Part shown: one piece after another, positions 42,163-50,428 of the stretch
How the letters are laid out: every line of letters begins with the position of its first letter
Numbering within the stretch: the stretch's first letter is position 1
Source of the DNA: Deltaproteobacteria bacterium
GTDB lineage: Bacteria > Myxococcota_A > UBA796 > UBA9615
Assembly (NCBI GenBank): GCA_023954745.1
Contig: JAGSHC010000008.1
Span: 1 to 57,576, forward strand
Length of the DNA stretch: 57,576 nt
Direction of reading: 5' to 3'
The notes under the pieces: generated by a model
Told to the model about the DNA's origin: nothing
Database searches by the model: none
Seen by the model: only the letters and a program-made list of their open reading frames with translations
Program-made: the position numbers and the translations under genes

Positions 42163-43287
42163 CTACTCCTCGGCGGCGGGCTCGGGGGCTGACGGCATGG
42201 GACGCCAGACTTCGAGGGGGGCCCGGAGTCGCACCACGCTCGCCGGGGCCTGCCGGGAAGGCCCGAAGACCACAGGCACGCCAGGCGCGACGGAGAAGCC
42301 GACAGTGGACAGGCCGGCGTCGAGTTCCTCGCCGTCGTCGTTGGAGAACGAGACCACCTCGGCCTGGATCTCCACCATCAGCGAGCCGCCGGGGGGAAGG
42401 GCCCGGTCCACGAACATGCCTCCGCGGATCATCGCGGGCGGCGCGAGAACGCGAAACAGGATGCGATCCCGGACCCGGACGTCGCGGGACGAGGCCAGCG
42501 CGGGCTCTCCGGCCGCGGGCAGGACCTCGAGGGTGAAGAGCTCGGCGCTGGGCCCCTGGAGGCTGAGGTTCACGACCAGCGGGGCCACCAGAGGACCGTC
42601 CGCGTCCCGCACCGTGTAGCTGCCGGCGGCGAGGACCTGCGGCCCGGCGATGGTCGAGCCCGGCTCGAGCCGCACGGAGTCGGAGGTGAGCGCCAGCTCC
42701 GTCTCCAGGCCGAGGGAGTTGAGCTCCACCTTCTCGGCGCGGTACAGCGCGCGGCGTCCGCGGAACGCGTCAGCCCCCACCACCCGGTGGACACGATAGA
42801 AGCCGGAGGAGGTGGGGAGCGCGGTCGCGGACGCCGGCCCATCGACCGGCGGCATGCCCGCCTCGGGGACGTCTCCTACCGGGCGGAGGACCCAGTCGGT
42901 GCCTGGATCGGCGTCGGCGATGGCCACGAGAAAGATCCCGCCGCGATTCACGCGATCCGGCCACTGCACGACCCCGAGTTCATCGCTCCCCGGCACCGGC
43001 GCCATCACCGCCATCTGCACCCCGGACATCTGCTCCAGAGCGGCGACCTCCTCGGCCGTCCACAGGCCGAAGTGGTACTGCTGCGCGTGCTCGTCGAGCA
43101 TGCGCCAGGAGGCGTCGTCGAGGTACCCACCAGCCCGCAGGGGGACTCCGGGGTCGCCCGTCGGGTTGTCGGGGCCAGCCTCCGCGGCAGCCCGCCAGGT
43201 GCTCGAGAGCTGTGGGCGATCCGTCTGCGCCAGGGCAGAGGTAGGAACGGCGAGGGCAACGGTGAGAGCGGCGAGAGCCAGACGCAT
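42163..43287 (-). CDS. Secreted hypothetical protein, 374 aa
   Basis: The protein starts MRLALAALTVALAVPTSALA with a signal peptide and a GGAGGA site nine bases before the ATG at 43287. The mature part is beta-rich. An N-terminal region (residues 25-130) contains Trp, Tyr and Met patches, followed by a probable beta-sandwich with ELALTSDSVRLEPGSTIAG, GSYTVRDADGPLVAPLVVNL and FRVLAPPAMIRGGMF. It is exported and perhaps surface-exposed. No family recognised. It lies between the recO-lipoprotein gene (23 bases) and arginase (two bases). Confidence 0.8.
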   Translation of the reverse strand: MRLALAALTVALAVPTSALAQTDRPQLSSTWRAAAEAGPDNPTGDPGVPLRAGGYLDDASWRMLDEHAQQYHFGLWTAEEVAALEQMSGVQMAVMAPVPGSDELGVVQWPDRVNRGGIFLVAIADADPGTDWVLRPVGDVPEAGMPPVDGPASATALPTSSGFYRVHRVVGADAFRGRRALYRAEKVELNSLGLETELALTSDSVRLEPGSTIAGPQVLAAGSYTVRDADGPLVAPLVVNLSLQGPSAELFTLEVLPAAGEPALASSRDVRVRDRILFRVLAPPAMIRGGMFVDRALPPGGSLMVEIQAEVVSFSNDDGEELDAGLSTVGFSVAPGVPVVFGPSRQAPASVVRLRAPLEVWRPMPSAPEPAAEE

Positions 43288-43310
43288 GAGTCCTCCGAGG
43301 GATTCGGATC

Positions 43311-44831
43311 CTACCCGCCCAGGCGCAGGGAGGGCAGCGAGGTGACCCCGTCCTCCTCGATCCACACCGGCAGCCCGTCGGGCTCGAGGGAGTCGTCGGC
43401 AGCAATCCGATGCACGATCCCGACGCCCGCCTCGGCGCCGAAGATGAAGAAACCCCCGGACTCCGAGAGGCCCTCCTGGCTGGAGGACGGAGCGCCCTCG
43501 GCGTCGAGGTAGACCGCGGGGAGCCGGGTCGCGGCCGCGTCCACGAGAGCGAACCGCGCTCCGAGCCAGGCATCGGGCTCCAACACGACCCCGCGCAGGA
43601 AGCCCCCGCCGTCCTCCTCCGGGTCCAGGGCAGGAAGGCTGAGGTCTCCCCCCACGAGCTCCCAGGCCGTCAGCCATCCGTCGACGGTCGCTCGCGGCCA
43701 GAGGTGAAACTCCCCTGCATCGAGGAACAGATCGTCCGAGCCGCTGAGCCCCGTGACCACCGTGGTGAGGTGCTCGGTGACCTCGGGGTGGTCCTCCCCG
43801 GGCGGTGGAACGAAGACGTGGTGATGCCGCGTGAGGGGCGGCATCGCGCTGAATCGCACATAGCCCGGGGCGTCGGAGAAGGGCTCGGTGCCCTCGGCAA
43901 TGAGCGTTCCGTCGTCGGCCAGGGCGCGGGAGCCCGAGTCGGGCACCACCGGGGTGTCCGTGATCGGGTCCGGCGACTCGTAGAGCCAGCCCTGGACCCG
44001 CACGCTGCTGGGGGACTGGTATCCGGCACAGCCCGAGCCGAGGAGAGCGAGGCCGAGGACCGCCACCGCCGGCAGCGCACCGAGGACGTCGTTGAGAAAG
44101 CTACGCGCCCTCGCTCGGCGGCCCACGTGCACGGCCAGGAAGTCCTGGAGGGCCCGGGACGCCTGGGTGATGGCGGCGTCGGACCAGGAAACCCCGGACT
44201 GGTCGGCCAGCGGGGTACGCAAGGCGTCGTTCATCCGCCGAAGCGTAGCGAGGTCGATGGCGAGGGAGCGGGCGTCCGTCGGCCCGTCGCCGTTGATCGG
44301 TCCTCCGTGGGTGGTGGACCAGCGCACCCCACCCTCCTCGAGTGGGGCGCCGCTGGATGCGTCCTTGAGCAACGCCGGACGCACCCCGAGCACGTGCAGC
44401 AGCTTGAGCTCGAAGCCGCGAGCCCACCCCTGGGGCGCCTCGTCGGCCCCGCCGGCTGCGATGGACGCGAAGGCCGCGAGCGAGAGCCGGAACAGGTCCG
44501 GCAGGGGGTGCCCCTCCTGAGAGGCTTGGACCACCAGCTCCGCCACGTGCGCCGCGAGGGCGGAGCGGACCAGATCGTCCCGGAGGCCGTCGTGGCCGTC
44601 GCGCACCTCCACGGACTCGAGGCGCGCGCGTCCCTTCCGATCGGGGGTGAAGCGACACTCCGCCCGGACGTACAGGTCGAAGCCCCCAAAGCGCCGCTTG
44701 CTCTTGCGCGCCTGCGCCACGCGGACCTCTCGGCGACTTCCATCGCTCATGAGCAGGCTCGCCATCCGGTCGGCCTCCCCAAACGCAGCGAAGCGCAGAA
44801 CGACCGCCTCCGCGGCTTCGTCGGTGCTCAA
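43311..44831 (-). CDS. recO: RecO-like protein fused in frame to a lipoprotein-like domain
   Basis: The 506-residue frame starts at a TTG at 44831 overlapping the mgtE stop by four bases. Residues 1-252 match RecO: an OB-fold start (EAVVLRFAAFGEADRMASLL) and a helical C-terminus ending RALQDFLAVHVGRRARARSF, near the usual RecO length. RecO loads RecA with RecR during gap repair. The Cys of the RecO zinc finger are missing (region KDASSGAPLEEGGVRWST). Directly after, without a stop, a hydrophobic segment with lipobox LLGSGC (Cys268) begins, followed by about 235 residues of beta-rich domain (GWLYESPDPITD, HHHVFVPPPGEDHPEV). A GTG at 44066 could start a separate lipoprotein, but no Shine-Dalgarno site precedes it. 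Confidence 0.8.
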   Translation of the reverse strand: MSTDEAAEAVVLRFAAFGEADRMASLLMSDGSRREVRVAQARKSKRRFGGFDLYVRAECRFTPDRKGRARLESVEVRDGHDGLRDDLVRSALAAHVAELVVQASQEGHPLPDLFRLSLAAFASIAAGGADEAPQGWARGFELKLLHVLGVRPALLKDASSGAPLEEGGVRWSTTHGGPINGDGPTDARSLAIDLATLRRMNDALRTPLADQSGVSWSDAAITQASRALQDFLAVHVGRRARARSFLNDVLGALPAVAVLGLALLGSGCAGYQSPSSVRVQGWLYESPDPITDTPVVPDSGSRALADDGTLIAEGTEPFSDAPGYVRFSAMPPLTRHHHVFVPPPGEDHPEVTEHLTTVVTGLSGSDDLFLDAGEFHLWPRATVDGWLTAWELVGGDLSLPALDPEEDGGGFLRGVVLEPDAWLGARFALVDAAATRLPAVYLDAEGAPSSSQEGLSESGGFFIFGAEAGVGIVHRIAADDSLEPDGLPVWIEEDGVTSLPSLRLGG

Positions 44832-46183
44832 AGCCCCAGCCAGAAACCGGCGACCACGAAGTAGATGAACACCCCCACGAGGTCGATGGTCGTGGTGAGA
44901 ATCGGGCCGGTGGCCAGCGCGGGGTCGATGCCCAACCGCTCCGCCACGAGGGGGACCGCCGTGCCCACCACCGCCGCCACCAGCATCGAGAGGAAGAGGG
45001 CCGTCGTCACCGCCCCCGCCAGCATGATGTTGTTCCCACCGACGAAGTAGGCAATGCCCGTCACGAGGATCCCGCACAAGACCGCGATCCCCCCGACGAC
45101 CTTCACCTCGCCCCACACGGCGCTGCCGACCTTGTTGACGTCCAGTTGGCCCATGGCGATGCCGCGCACCACCAGCGTGCTGCTCTGCACGCCCACGTTG
45201 CCGGACAGCCCCACGACGACCGGGATGAAGGCCGCCAGAGCCGCGACGGCCTCGATGCGGTGTTCGAAGGCCCGAATCATGGCCGCAGCCCCCATGAGTC
45301 CGACGATGCCGGCCGCCAACCACGGAATGCGGGTCCGAATGGCCCGCCCGGTGGTGCGGGAGGCCATGTCGTCGTCGCCAAGGCCCGCCATGAGCATCAT
45401 GTCCTCAGTGGCCTCGTCCCGGAGCACGTCGATGACGTCGTCGACGGTGATGATCCCCACCAGCTTGTTGAACTCGTCCGTGACGGGGATCGCCAGGAGG
45501 TCGTAGCGAGCCACGAGGGCCGCCACCTCCTCCTGGTCCAACGTGACCGGCACGGAGATGACGTCGCTGATCATGACGTCCTTGAGCTGCGTGGCCGGGG
45601 GCACCGTGAGGAGTTGCCGCAGCGACAGCACCCCGACGAGGTGGCCCTCCTCGTTGATGCAGTACATGTAGAACACCATCTCGGCGTCCATGGAGTCCTG
45701 CAGGGCGACGATGGCCTCGCGCGCCGTCAGCTCCTTGTCGAGGGCGAAGATCTCCGTCGACATGATGCCGCCCGCCGTGTCGTCGGCGAACTGCATGAGC
45801 TCCTCGAGTCCTTCGCTCTCCTCGTCCTCGAGCTCCTCGAGGATGGCGTCACTCAGTGCATCGGGGAGCTCACTGAGGATGTCCGCGGCGTCGTCGGAGC
45901 TCAGCTCGGCAAAGACCGGCTTCAGCGCGAGCCCGTCGAGCCCGTCCAGGAGCTCGGCGATCTGCGTGATGTCGTACTGAGAGAGCACCTCGGCAGCCCG
46001 GGCCGGGCTCTCGAGGAGCCGCGAGAAGATCACGTGGCATTCCCGCGGCGGCAGCTGCTCCAAGGCGGCGGCGATGTCCTCGCTGCGCGTCTTCTCCAGC
46101 ACCCGCTCGAGGTGCACGCCGGCTCCCCGCCGCACGAAGCGACGCAGGGTGTCGACCAGCAGCTGCTGTCGCCCTCTTGCCAT
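44828..46183 (-). CDS. mgtE: Magnesium transporter MgtE
   Basis: The 451-residue channel has the cytoplasmic MgtE N domain (ALEQLPPRECHVIFSRLLES, repeated Leu/Asp helices), a pair of CBS domains (FADDTAGGIMSTEIFALDKE, MVFYMYCINEEGHLVGVLSL and AIPVTDEFNKLVGIITVDDV), and five membrane helices with the Mg2+ pore motif GLSGNVGVQSS and a conserved Asp near the end (TTTIDLVG). CBS domains sense internal magnesium and close the pore. No M-box-type leader is seen in the short 47-base gap upstream, so it may be read with the pilotin-like gene. Confidence 0.95.
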   Translation of the reverse strand: MARGRQQLLVDTLRRFVRRGAGVHLERVLEKTRSEDIAAALEQLPPRECHVIFSRLLESPARAAEVLSQYDITQIAELLDGLDGLALKPVFAELSSDDAADILSELPDALSDAILEELEDEESEGLEELMQFADDTAGGIMSTEIFALDKELTAREAIVALQDSMDAEMVFYMYCINEEGHLVGVLSLRQLLTVPPATQLKDVMISDVISVPVTLDQEEVAALVARYDLLAIPVTDEFNKLVGIITVDDVIDVLRDEATEDMMLMAGLGDDDMASRTTGRAIRTRIPWLAAGIVGLMGAAAMIRAFEHRIEAVAALAAFIPVVVGLSGNVGVQSSTLVVRGIAMGQLDVNKVGSAVWGEVKVVGGIAVLCGILVTGIAYFVGGNNIMLAGAVTTALFLSMLVAAVVGTAVPLVAERLGIDPALATGPILTTTIDLVGVFIYFVVAGFWLGL

Positions 46184-46230
46184 CGTTCTCCCCGCCGTGG
46201 GAAACGCGGGCCCTCAGGCCCCCAGGGTGT

Positions 46231-46992
46231 CTAGAGCCGGCTTACGGCTTCGCAGTCGAGACGCTCGAGGAGGGTCGCCGCGTCCGACCGCAGGTCGCCA
46301 TACGGGTCCGCCTCCTTGACCATGGCGAGGTTCTCGCACGCATTGGCCAACAGATCCAGTCTCGCTTCCACCGTCCCCAGGCTGAGACGGACCTTCAGGT
46401 CCCGTGGGTCGCACTCCAGCGCCTGCCGGTAGCGGCCCAGAGCGTCGGTGAGCAGGCCCTCGGCCTCATCCACCATCCCGAGCCCGTGCAGCCCCGGGCA
46501 GAACTGGGGAAAGCTGCGCAGCACCGAGACGTACAGCTTGCGAGCCTCGGGGAGGTCGCCCTTGCTGAACAGCGCGTACGCCAGGTTGTGGCGTGCGCGC
46601 GCAGGCTCCCGGTACTCGGCGTTGTCCACCGCGGTCTGCAGCACATCCACCGCGTCGTCGAAGCGTCCGTTCTGGATGTACAGGCTGCCGAGGTTCACGT
46701 GCACCTGGGCGAAGTCGGGCTTGAGCTTCAGGGCGCGGAAGAACGCGGCCTCGGCTTCGTCGTAGCGCTCGTAGGAAAAGTAGGCGAGGCCCAACAGCTG
46801 CCACGCTTCTTCGTCCCACCGGTTCTTCTTGACCGATTGGCGAAGCTCGCCAATGGCCGCCGGGTCGTTCCGGTCGTGGATGTAGGCCAGCCCCATCTTC
46901 TTGTGGGCGTCGGCCTCGTTGATGGCGCGCGGGGTGATGCAGCCCGTGGCGAGGAACAGCAGCGAGAACAGCAAGACAGCGTGGTGGCGCAT
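46231..46992 (-). CDS. TPR lipoprotein, Tgl/PilF-like pilotin
   Basis: The 253-residue lipoprotein begins MRHHAVLLFSLLFLATGC with lipid attachment at Cys18. It has at least five tetratricopeptide units: AHKKMGLAYIHDRNDPAAIG, AWQLLGLAYFSYERYDEAEA, VHVNLGSLYIQNGRFDDAVD, ARHNLAYALFSKGDLPEARK and GLLTDALGRYRQALECDP. This size and layout match PilF/PilW/Tgl, which promotes multimerisation of the type IV pilus secretin PilQ. No pilus gene is beside it, so a generic TPR lipoprotein remains possible. Confidence 0.75.
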   Translation of the reverse strand: MRHHAVLLFSLLFLATGCITPRAINEADAHKKMGLAYIHDRNDPAAIGELRQSVKKNRWDEEAWQLLGLAYFSYERYDEAEAAFFRALKLKPDFAQVHVNLGSLYIQNGRFDDAVDVLQTAVDNAEYREPARARHNLAYALFSKGDLPEARKLYVSVLRSFPQFCPGLHGLGMVDEAEGLLTDALGRYRQALECDPRDLKVRLSLGTVEARLDLLANACENLAMVKEADPYGDLRSDAATLLERLDCEAVSRL

Positions 46993-47070
46993 GGGGCCTC
47001 CTTGAGCACAGCAGGTCGGTCGGGTAGCTCCGACCGCACGAGTGTAGCGATCTGAGCGGTCCGGGTTGGC

Positions 47071-47709
47071 TCAAGTAGCCACGCGTACCAGGGCGCGCAC
47101 GTGCTCCACAACCGCCGCGCGGCGGCTCGCGACCTCCGCAGCCTCGAAGATCGAGCCCTCGATCTGCGCCCCGGAGAGAGGGTCGGCTGCCCAGTAGAAC
47201 AAGTGGACTGCGATGATGGAGAGTGCGAGGTGGCGGGCGTCCTGCTCTCGAAACGCCCCCGCGCGCATGCCCTGCTCCAGGAACTCCCCCACCGCCCCGA
47301 GGATGGCTCCGACCGTCTGCTTTCCGCCGGCCGAGAGGAAGGGGCCCGAGTCCAGGACCTCCCGCACGAGCAAGCGAGCCGTCTCGGGGTGGGCGCTGAG
47401 GTAGTCCACGACCATCTCACTCAGACGATCGAGCCGCGCGCCGAAGTCCCCGGTGGACCTGGACGCCTCCGCCACGAGCTCTCCCAGCGGCGCCAGAGCC
47501 GCTCCCACCGCCTCGACATACAGGGCTTCCTTGGTGGGAAAGTGGTGGAAGAGCGACGGCTTGCGGATCCCCGCCCGCCCCGCGATCTCGTTCATGCTCG
47601 CGCCGGAGTAGCCCAGCTCCGCAAATGCTCCCCGCGCCACCGCGAGCATGCGCTCCCGTGGAATGGGATTCCGGGGACGCCCGGGCTTTCGCGGGGGATT
47701 TCGAGGCAC
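47071..47709 (-). CDS. TetR-family transcriptional regulator
   Basis: The 212-residue regulator has an Arg/Pro-rich leader (RKPGRPRNPIPRER) and a TetR helix-turn-helix in residues 21-65 (AFAELGYSGASMNEIAGRAG followed by KPSLFHHFPTKEALYVEAVG). The C-terminal part is a ligand-binding helical bundle. It diverges from the Ser/Thr kinase gene with only about 40 bases between starts, so its operator probably lies there or overlaps both coding ends. The ligand is unknown. Confidence 0.9.
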   Translation of the reverse strand: MPRNPPRKPGRPRNPIPRERMLAVARGAFAELGYSGASMNEIAGRAGIRKPSLFHHFPTKEALYVEAVGAALAPLGELVAEASRSTGDFGARLDRLSEMVVDYLSAHPETARLLVREVLDSGPFLSAGGKQTVGAILGAVGEFLEQGMRAGAFREQDARHLALSIIAVHLFYWAADPLSGAQIEGSIFEAAEVASRRAAVVEHVRALVRVAT

Positions 47710-47749
47710 TCGCCGACGCTACCACCGGGTCGGCACGTATGATCTCTCC

Positions 47750-49513
47750 GTGGGAGGCTCAGTCCGTTTCGGGGGATACGAACTCCGCGCCTTGCTGGGC
47801 AAGGGCGGGATGGCACAGGTGTATCGCGCCGTGCGCATGGGGCCCCACGGCTTCGCGAAGGAAGTGGCCCTCAAGGTCCTCGACCCGAACGCCACCGCCA
47901 CGCAGGGACAGATCGACCAGCTCACCGACGAGGCACGACTCGGCGGACTGCTGCGCCACCCCAACATCGTCGCGACGGACGAGCTGGGACAGGTCGGGCC
48001 CTTCTATTACATCGCCATGGAACTGGTGGATGGCTGGCCGCTGGACCGCCTCCTCAACATGCACCGGGACCGTGAGGAGCCCATCCCGCCGAGGGTCGTG
48101 CTCGACCTGATGGTGGAGCTCTGCAAGGGCCTGGACTACGTCCACACGCTGACCGACCGCGCGGGCGACCCCTTGAAGCTGGTCCATCGCGACATGAAGC
48201 CAGCGAACGTGATGGTGGGGCGCGGCGGGCAGGTCAAGATCATGGACTTCGGCATCGCGAAGGCCACGACGAACCTCTACACGACCCAAGAACAGAGCAC
48301 GCGAGGCACGCCGCTGTTCATGTCCCCCGAGCAGGTCGCTGGCGGGGAGATGGACGGCCGGTCCGACATCTTCTCCGTGGGCTCGATGATGCAGGAGCTG
48401 GCGACGCTCACGAAGACCTTCGCAGGACAGGAGCTCATCCCCATCCTTCGTGCGGTCCTCGAGGTCGACATCGAGGGGGCCACGGAGCGTCTGAAGGAGG
48501 CCTTCCCCGGCTTGCTCCCCGTCTTCTTGCGCTGCATGCAGGCAGACCCGGCGGACCGCTATCCGAACGCCAACGCGCTGCGCACGGACCTGGAAGCTCT
48601 TCGCGAGCAGCAGCCGCAGGGCGAGAGCCTCCGGGACTGGCTCGGCTCCGTCGGGCCGCACCTGCCGCGGGTCGAGGATGGAGACCTCGGAGACATGCTC
48701 CCAGGGGTGATCATCGTCCGGGACCCGAACCTCGGCGCGAACGACACCATCTCGATGCCGATGCAGTCCGTGGCTGACGTGCCGTCCCAGTTCCAGATGC
48801 CCCTGGGTCCGTCGGCGGGGCCCGCGACGGGGAAGCCGACGACGTCGGAGGCCTCCCTCTCACGGCTGAACTTCGAGCAGGCGTGGCCAGAAGGGCCGCC
48901 CGCCATGCCTCGCTTCATGGCTTCGGGCTCGTTCATCAAGGTCGAGCCCGCCCCCCCGGGAGAGACAGAGGAGCCGCAGCCGAACTTCGTGAAGCCGGGC
49001 CGGCCTCTGGCCCCCTCCTTGCGTGACGTGCGCCGGGCGCAATCTCCACCGGAGAAGGCGGCCGTGGCGCCCACGGACATGGCCGCGGTGCCGAAGCTGC
49101 CCCCCAGCCATCCATTGTTCCGCCACAACACCGCCGACAGAGGCGACTTGCCGGCGGTGAGAGCCCCCGCGGAGCTCCCCAAGGCCCGGCCCGGCGCCCG
49201 CCCGAAGTCAGTCCCCGCGTCGGTCATCCCGCAGGACCCGAACGCGGAGCTGGCGCGCGCGCTCTCCCGCCCTCAGCCCTCGCAGTCGAGGCGGTCCGGC
49301 CCGGTGGAGAGTGAGCGCCAGGCTGGCGACTCGCTCCCAAACCGGCGAGGGCTGCTGCCCTCGCTGATTCGGATCTCGGTGGCCCTCGGCGTCTTCGCCG
49401 CGCTGATCTACAGCTACTCCCACGTCCCAGGGCCGGTGGGCGACATCGCCCGCTCGATCATGGACGCCACCCACACCGTGCTGGCGCTGTTCAAACCAGG
49501 CGGCGAGGGCTAG
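47750..49513 (+). CDS. Bacterial Ser/Thr protein kinase with C-terminal membrane helix
   Basis: The 587-residue protein starts at a GTG at 47750. The kinase domain covers about residues 8-275: P-loop LLGKGGMAQVYRA, catalytic Lys42 in EVALKVL, HRDMKPANVM loop, DFGIAKA, and GTPLFMSPEQ activation segment. It is followed by a Pro/Ser-rich low-complexity linker of about 260 residues and one C-terminal membrane helix (LIRISVALGVFAALIYSYSH) with a short tail. Anchoring by the C-terminus with the kinase inside the cell is the common Myxococcota arrangement. No PASTA domains are seen. No binding site precedes the GTG; a TATGAT box lies seven bases upstream. Confidence 0.92.
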   Translation: MGGSVRFGGYELRALLGKGGMAQVYRAVRMGPHGFAKEVALKVLDPNATATQGQIDQLTDEARLGGLLRHPNIVATDELGQVGPFYYIAMELVDGWPLDRLLNMHRDREEPIPPRVVLDLMVELCKGLDYVHTLTDRAGDPLKLVHRDMKPANVMVGRGGQVKIMDFGIAKATTNLYTTQEQSTRGTPLFMSPEQVAGGEMDGRSDIFSVGSMMQELATLTKTFAGQELIPILRAVLEVDIEGATERLKEAFPGLLPVFLRCMQADPADRYPNANALRTDLEALREQQPQGESLRDWLGSVGPHLPRVEDGDLGDMLPGVIIVRDPNLGANDTISMPMQSVADVPSQFQMPLGPSAGPATGKPTTSEASLSRLNFEQAWPEGPPAMPRFMASGSFIKVEPAPPGETEEPQPNFVKPGRPLAPSLRDVRRAQSPPEKAAVAPTDMAAVPKLPPSHPLFRHNTADRGDLPAVRAPAELPKARPGARPKSVPASVIPQDPNAELARALSRPQPSQSRRSGPVESERQAGDSLPNRRGLLPSLIRISVALGVFAALIYSYSHVPGPVGDIARSIMDATHTVLALFKPGGEG

Positions 49514-49518
49514 CCCCA

Positions 49519-49567
49519 GAGTTCGCTCGGCGAACTCCCAAGGAACCGCGAGCTAGCTCGGGTTCCC
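49519..49567. terminator. Two inverted repeats between convergent kinase and mtnP genes
   Basis: GAGTTCGC/GCGAACTC (49519-49537, loop TCG) and a longer imperfect repeat GAACC..GAGCTAGCTC..GGTTC (about 49543-49565) fill the gap between the convergent stops. They could end transcription from both sides; no T-runs are present and the second one reaches into the mtnP stop. Confidence 0.45.
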
Positions 49568-50428
49568 CCAGTACTTGCCGAAGAGCGGGTCGAGAGCCTT
49601 CTTCTGCTCCTCGGGGAGCAGCTCCGGCCGGGTCATCACCGCGTACTTGCACGCGCCGTCTACCAACGGGTCCAGCTCGTCTGGGATCATGCCGGCCGCG
49701 ATGGCGATGATCTCCTTGGCCAGGGCCGCGTTCTTGTTGACCGTCGCCACCACCTGATCGACCGACACGTCGTCGTGGTCGGGGTGCCAGCAGTCGTAGT
49801 CCGTGGCGAGGGCGACGGTGGCGTAGGCGATCTCTGCCTCCCGCGCGAGCTTCGCCTCGGGGATGTTGGTCATCCCGATGACTCGGGCTCCCCAGGAGCG
49901 GTACAGCTCCGACTCCGCACGGGTGCTGAACTGCGGCCCTTCCATGCACACGTACGTGCCGCCCTTGTGCACGGTGGCGCCAGCCTTCTTGGCGGCCTTG
50001 TAGAGCACCTTGGCGAGCACGGGCGAGACGGGATCACCAAAGGCGACGTGCCCCACGATGCCGTGTCCGAAGAACGTGCTGGGGCGGATACCCTTTGTCC
50101 GGTCGATGAACTGGTCCACGATCACGACGTGCCCAGGCACGACCTTCTTGCGGAGCGAGCCCACCGCCGAGACGGAGATGCACCACTGGGCGCCGAGCTT
50201 CTTGAGAGCCCAGATGTTGGCCAGGTACGGCACCTCGGACGGCGTGAAGCGGTGACCGCGGCCGTGGCGGGGGATGAAGAGCATGCGCACATCCCCGAGC
50301 GTCCCCGAGATGATGGCGTCGCTGGGCTTGCCGAAGGGAGTGTCCATGTCGATCTCTTCGACGTTCTCCAGGCCTTCGAGCTCGTAGAGGCCGCTGCCTC
50401 CGATGACTCCAACGATGCGCTGACTCAT
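49553..50428 (-). CDS. mtnP: S-methyl-5'-thioadenosine phosphorylase
   Basis: The 291-residue enzyme cleaves methylthioadenosine to adenine and methylthioribose-1-phosphate in methionine salvage. Sequence features are MSQRIVGVIGGSGLYELEGL, the phosphate site FIPRHGRGHRFTPSEVPY, the SAVGSLRKKVVPGHVVIVDQ segment and the C-terminal FSTRAESELYRSWGARVIGM, with MTNIPEAKLAREAEIAYATV. It overlaps the rlmN stop by four bases. A longer frame to 51409 is antisense-like within rlmN and is rejected. Confidence 0.94.
   Translation of the reverse strand: MSQRIVGVIGGSGLYELEGLENVEEIDMDTPFGKPSDAIISGTLGDVRMLFIPRHGRGHRFTPSEVPYLANIWALKKLGAQWCISVSAVGSLRKKVVPGHVVIVDQFIDRTKGIRPSTFFGHGIVGHVAFGDPVSPVLAKVLYKAAKKAGATVHKGGTYVCMEGPQFSTRAESELYRSWGARVIGMTNIPEAKLAREAEIAYATVALATDYDCWHPDHDDVSVDQVVATVNKNAALAKEIIAIAAGMIPDELDPLVDGACKYAVMTRPELLPEEQKKALDPLFGKYWGNPS

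Noticed and set aside
46184-46230. Possible magnesium riboswitch before mgtE
   Set aside because: Only 47 bases separate mgtE from the upstream gene, too little for an M-box, and no conserved elements are visible.
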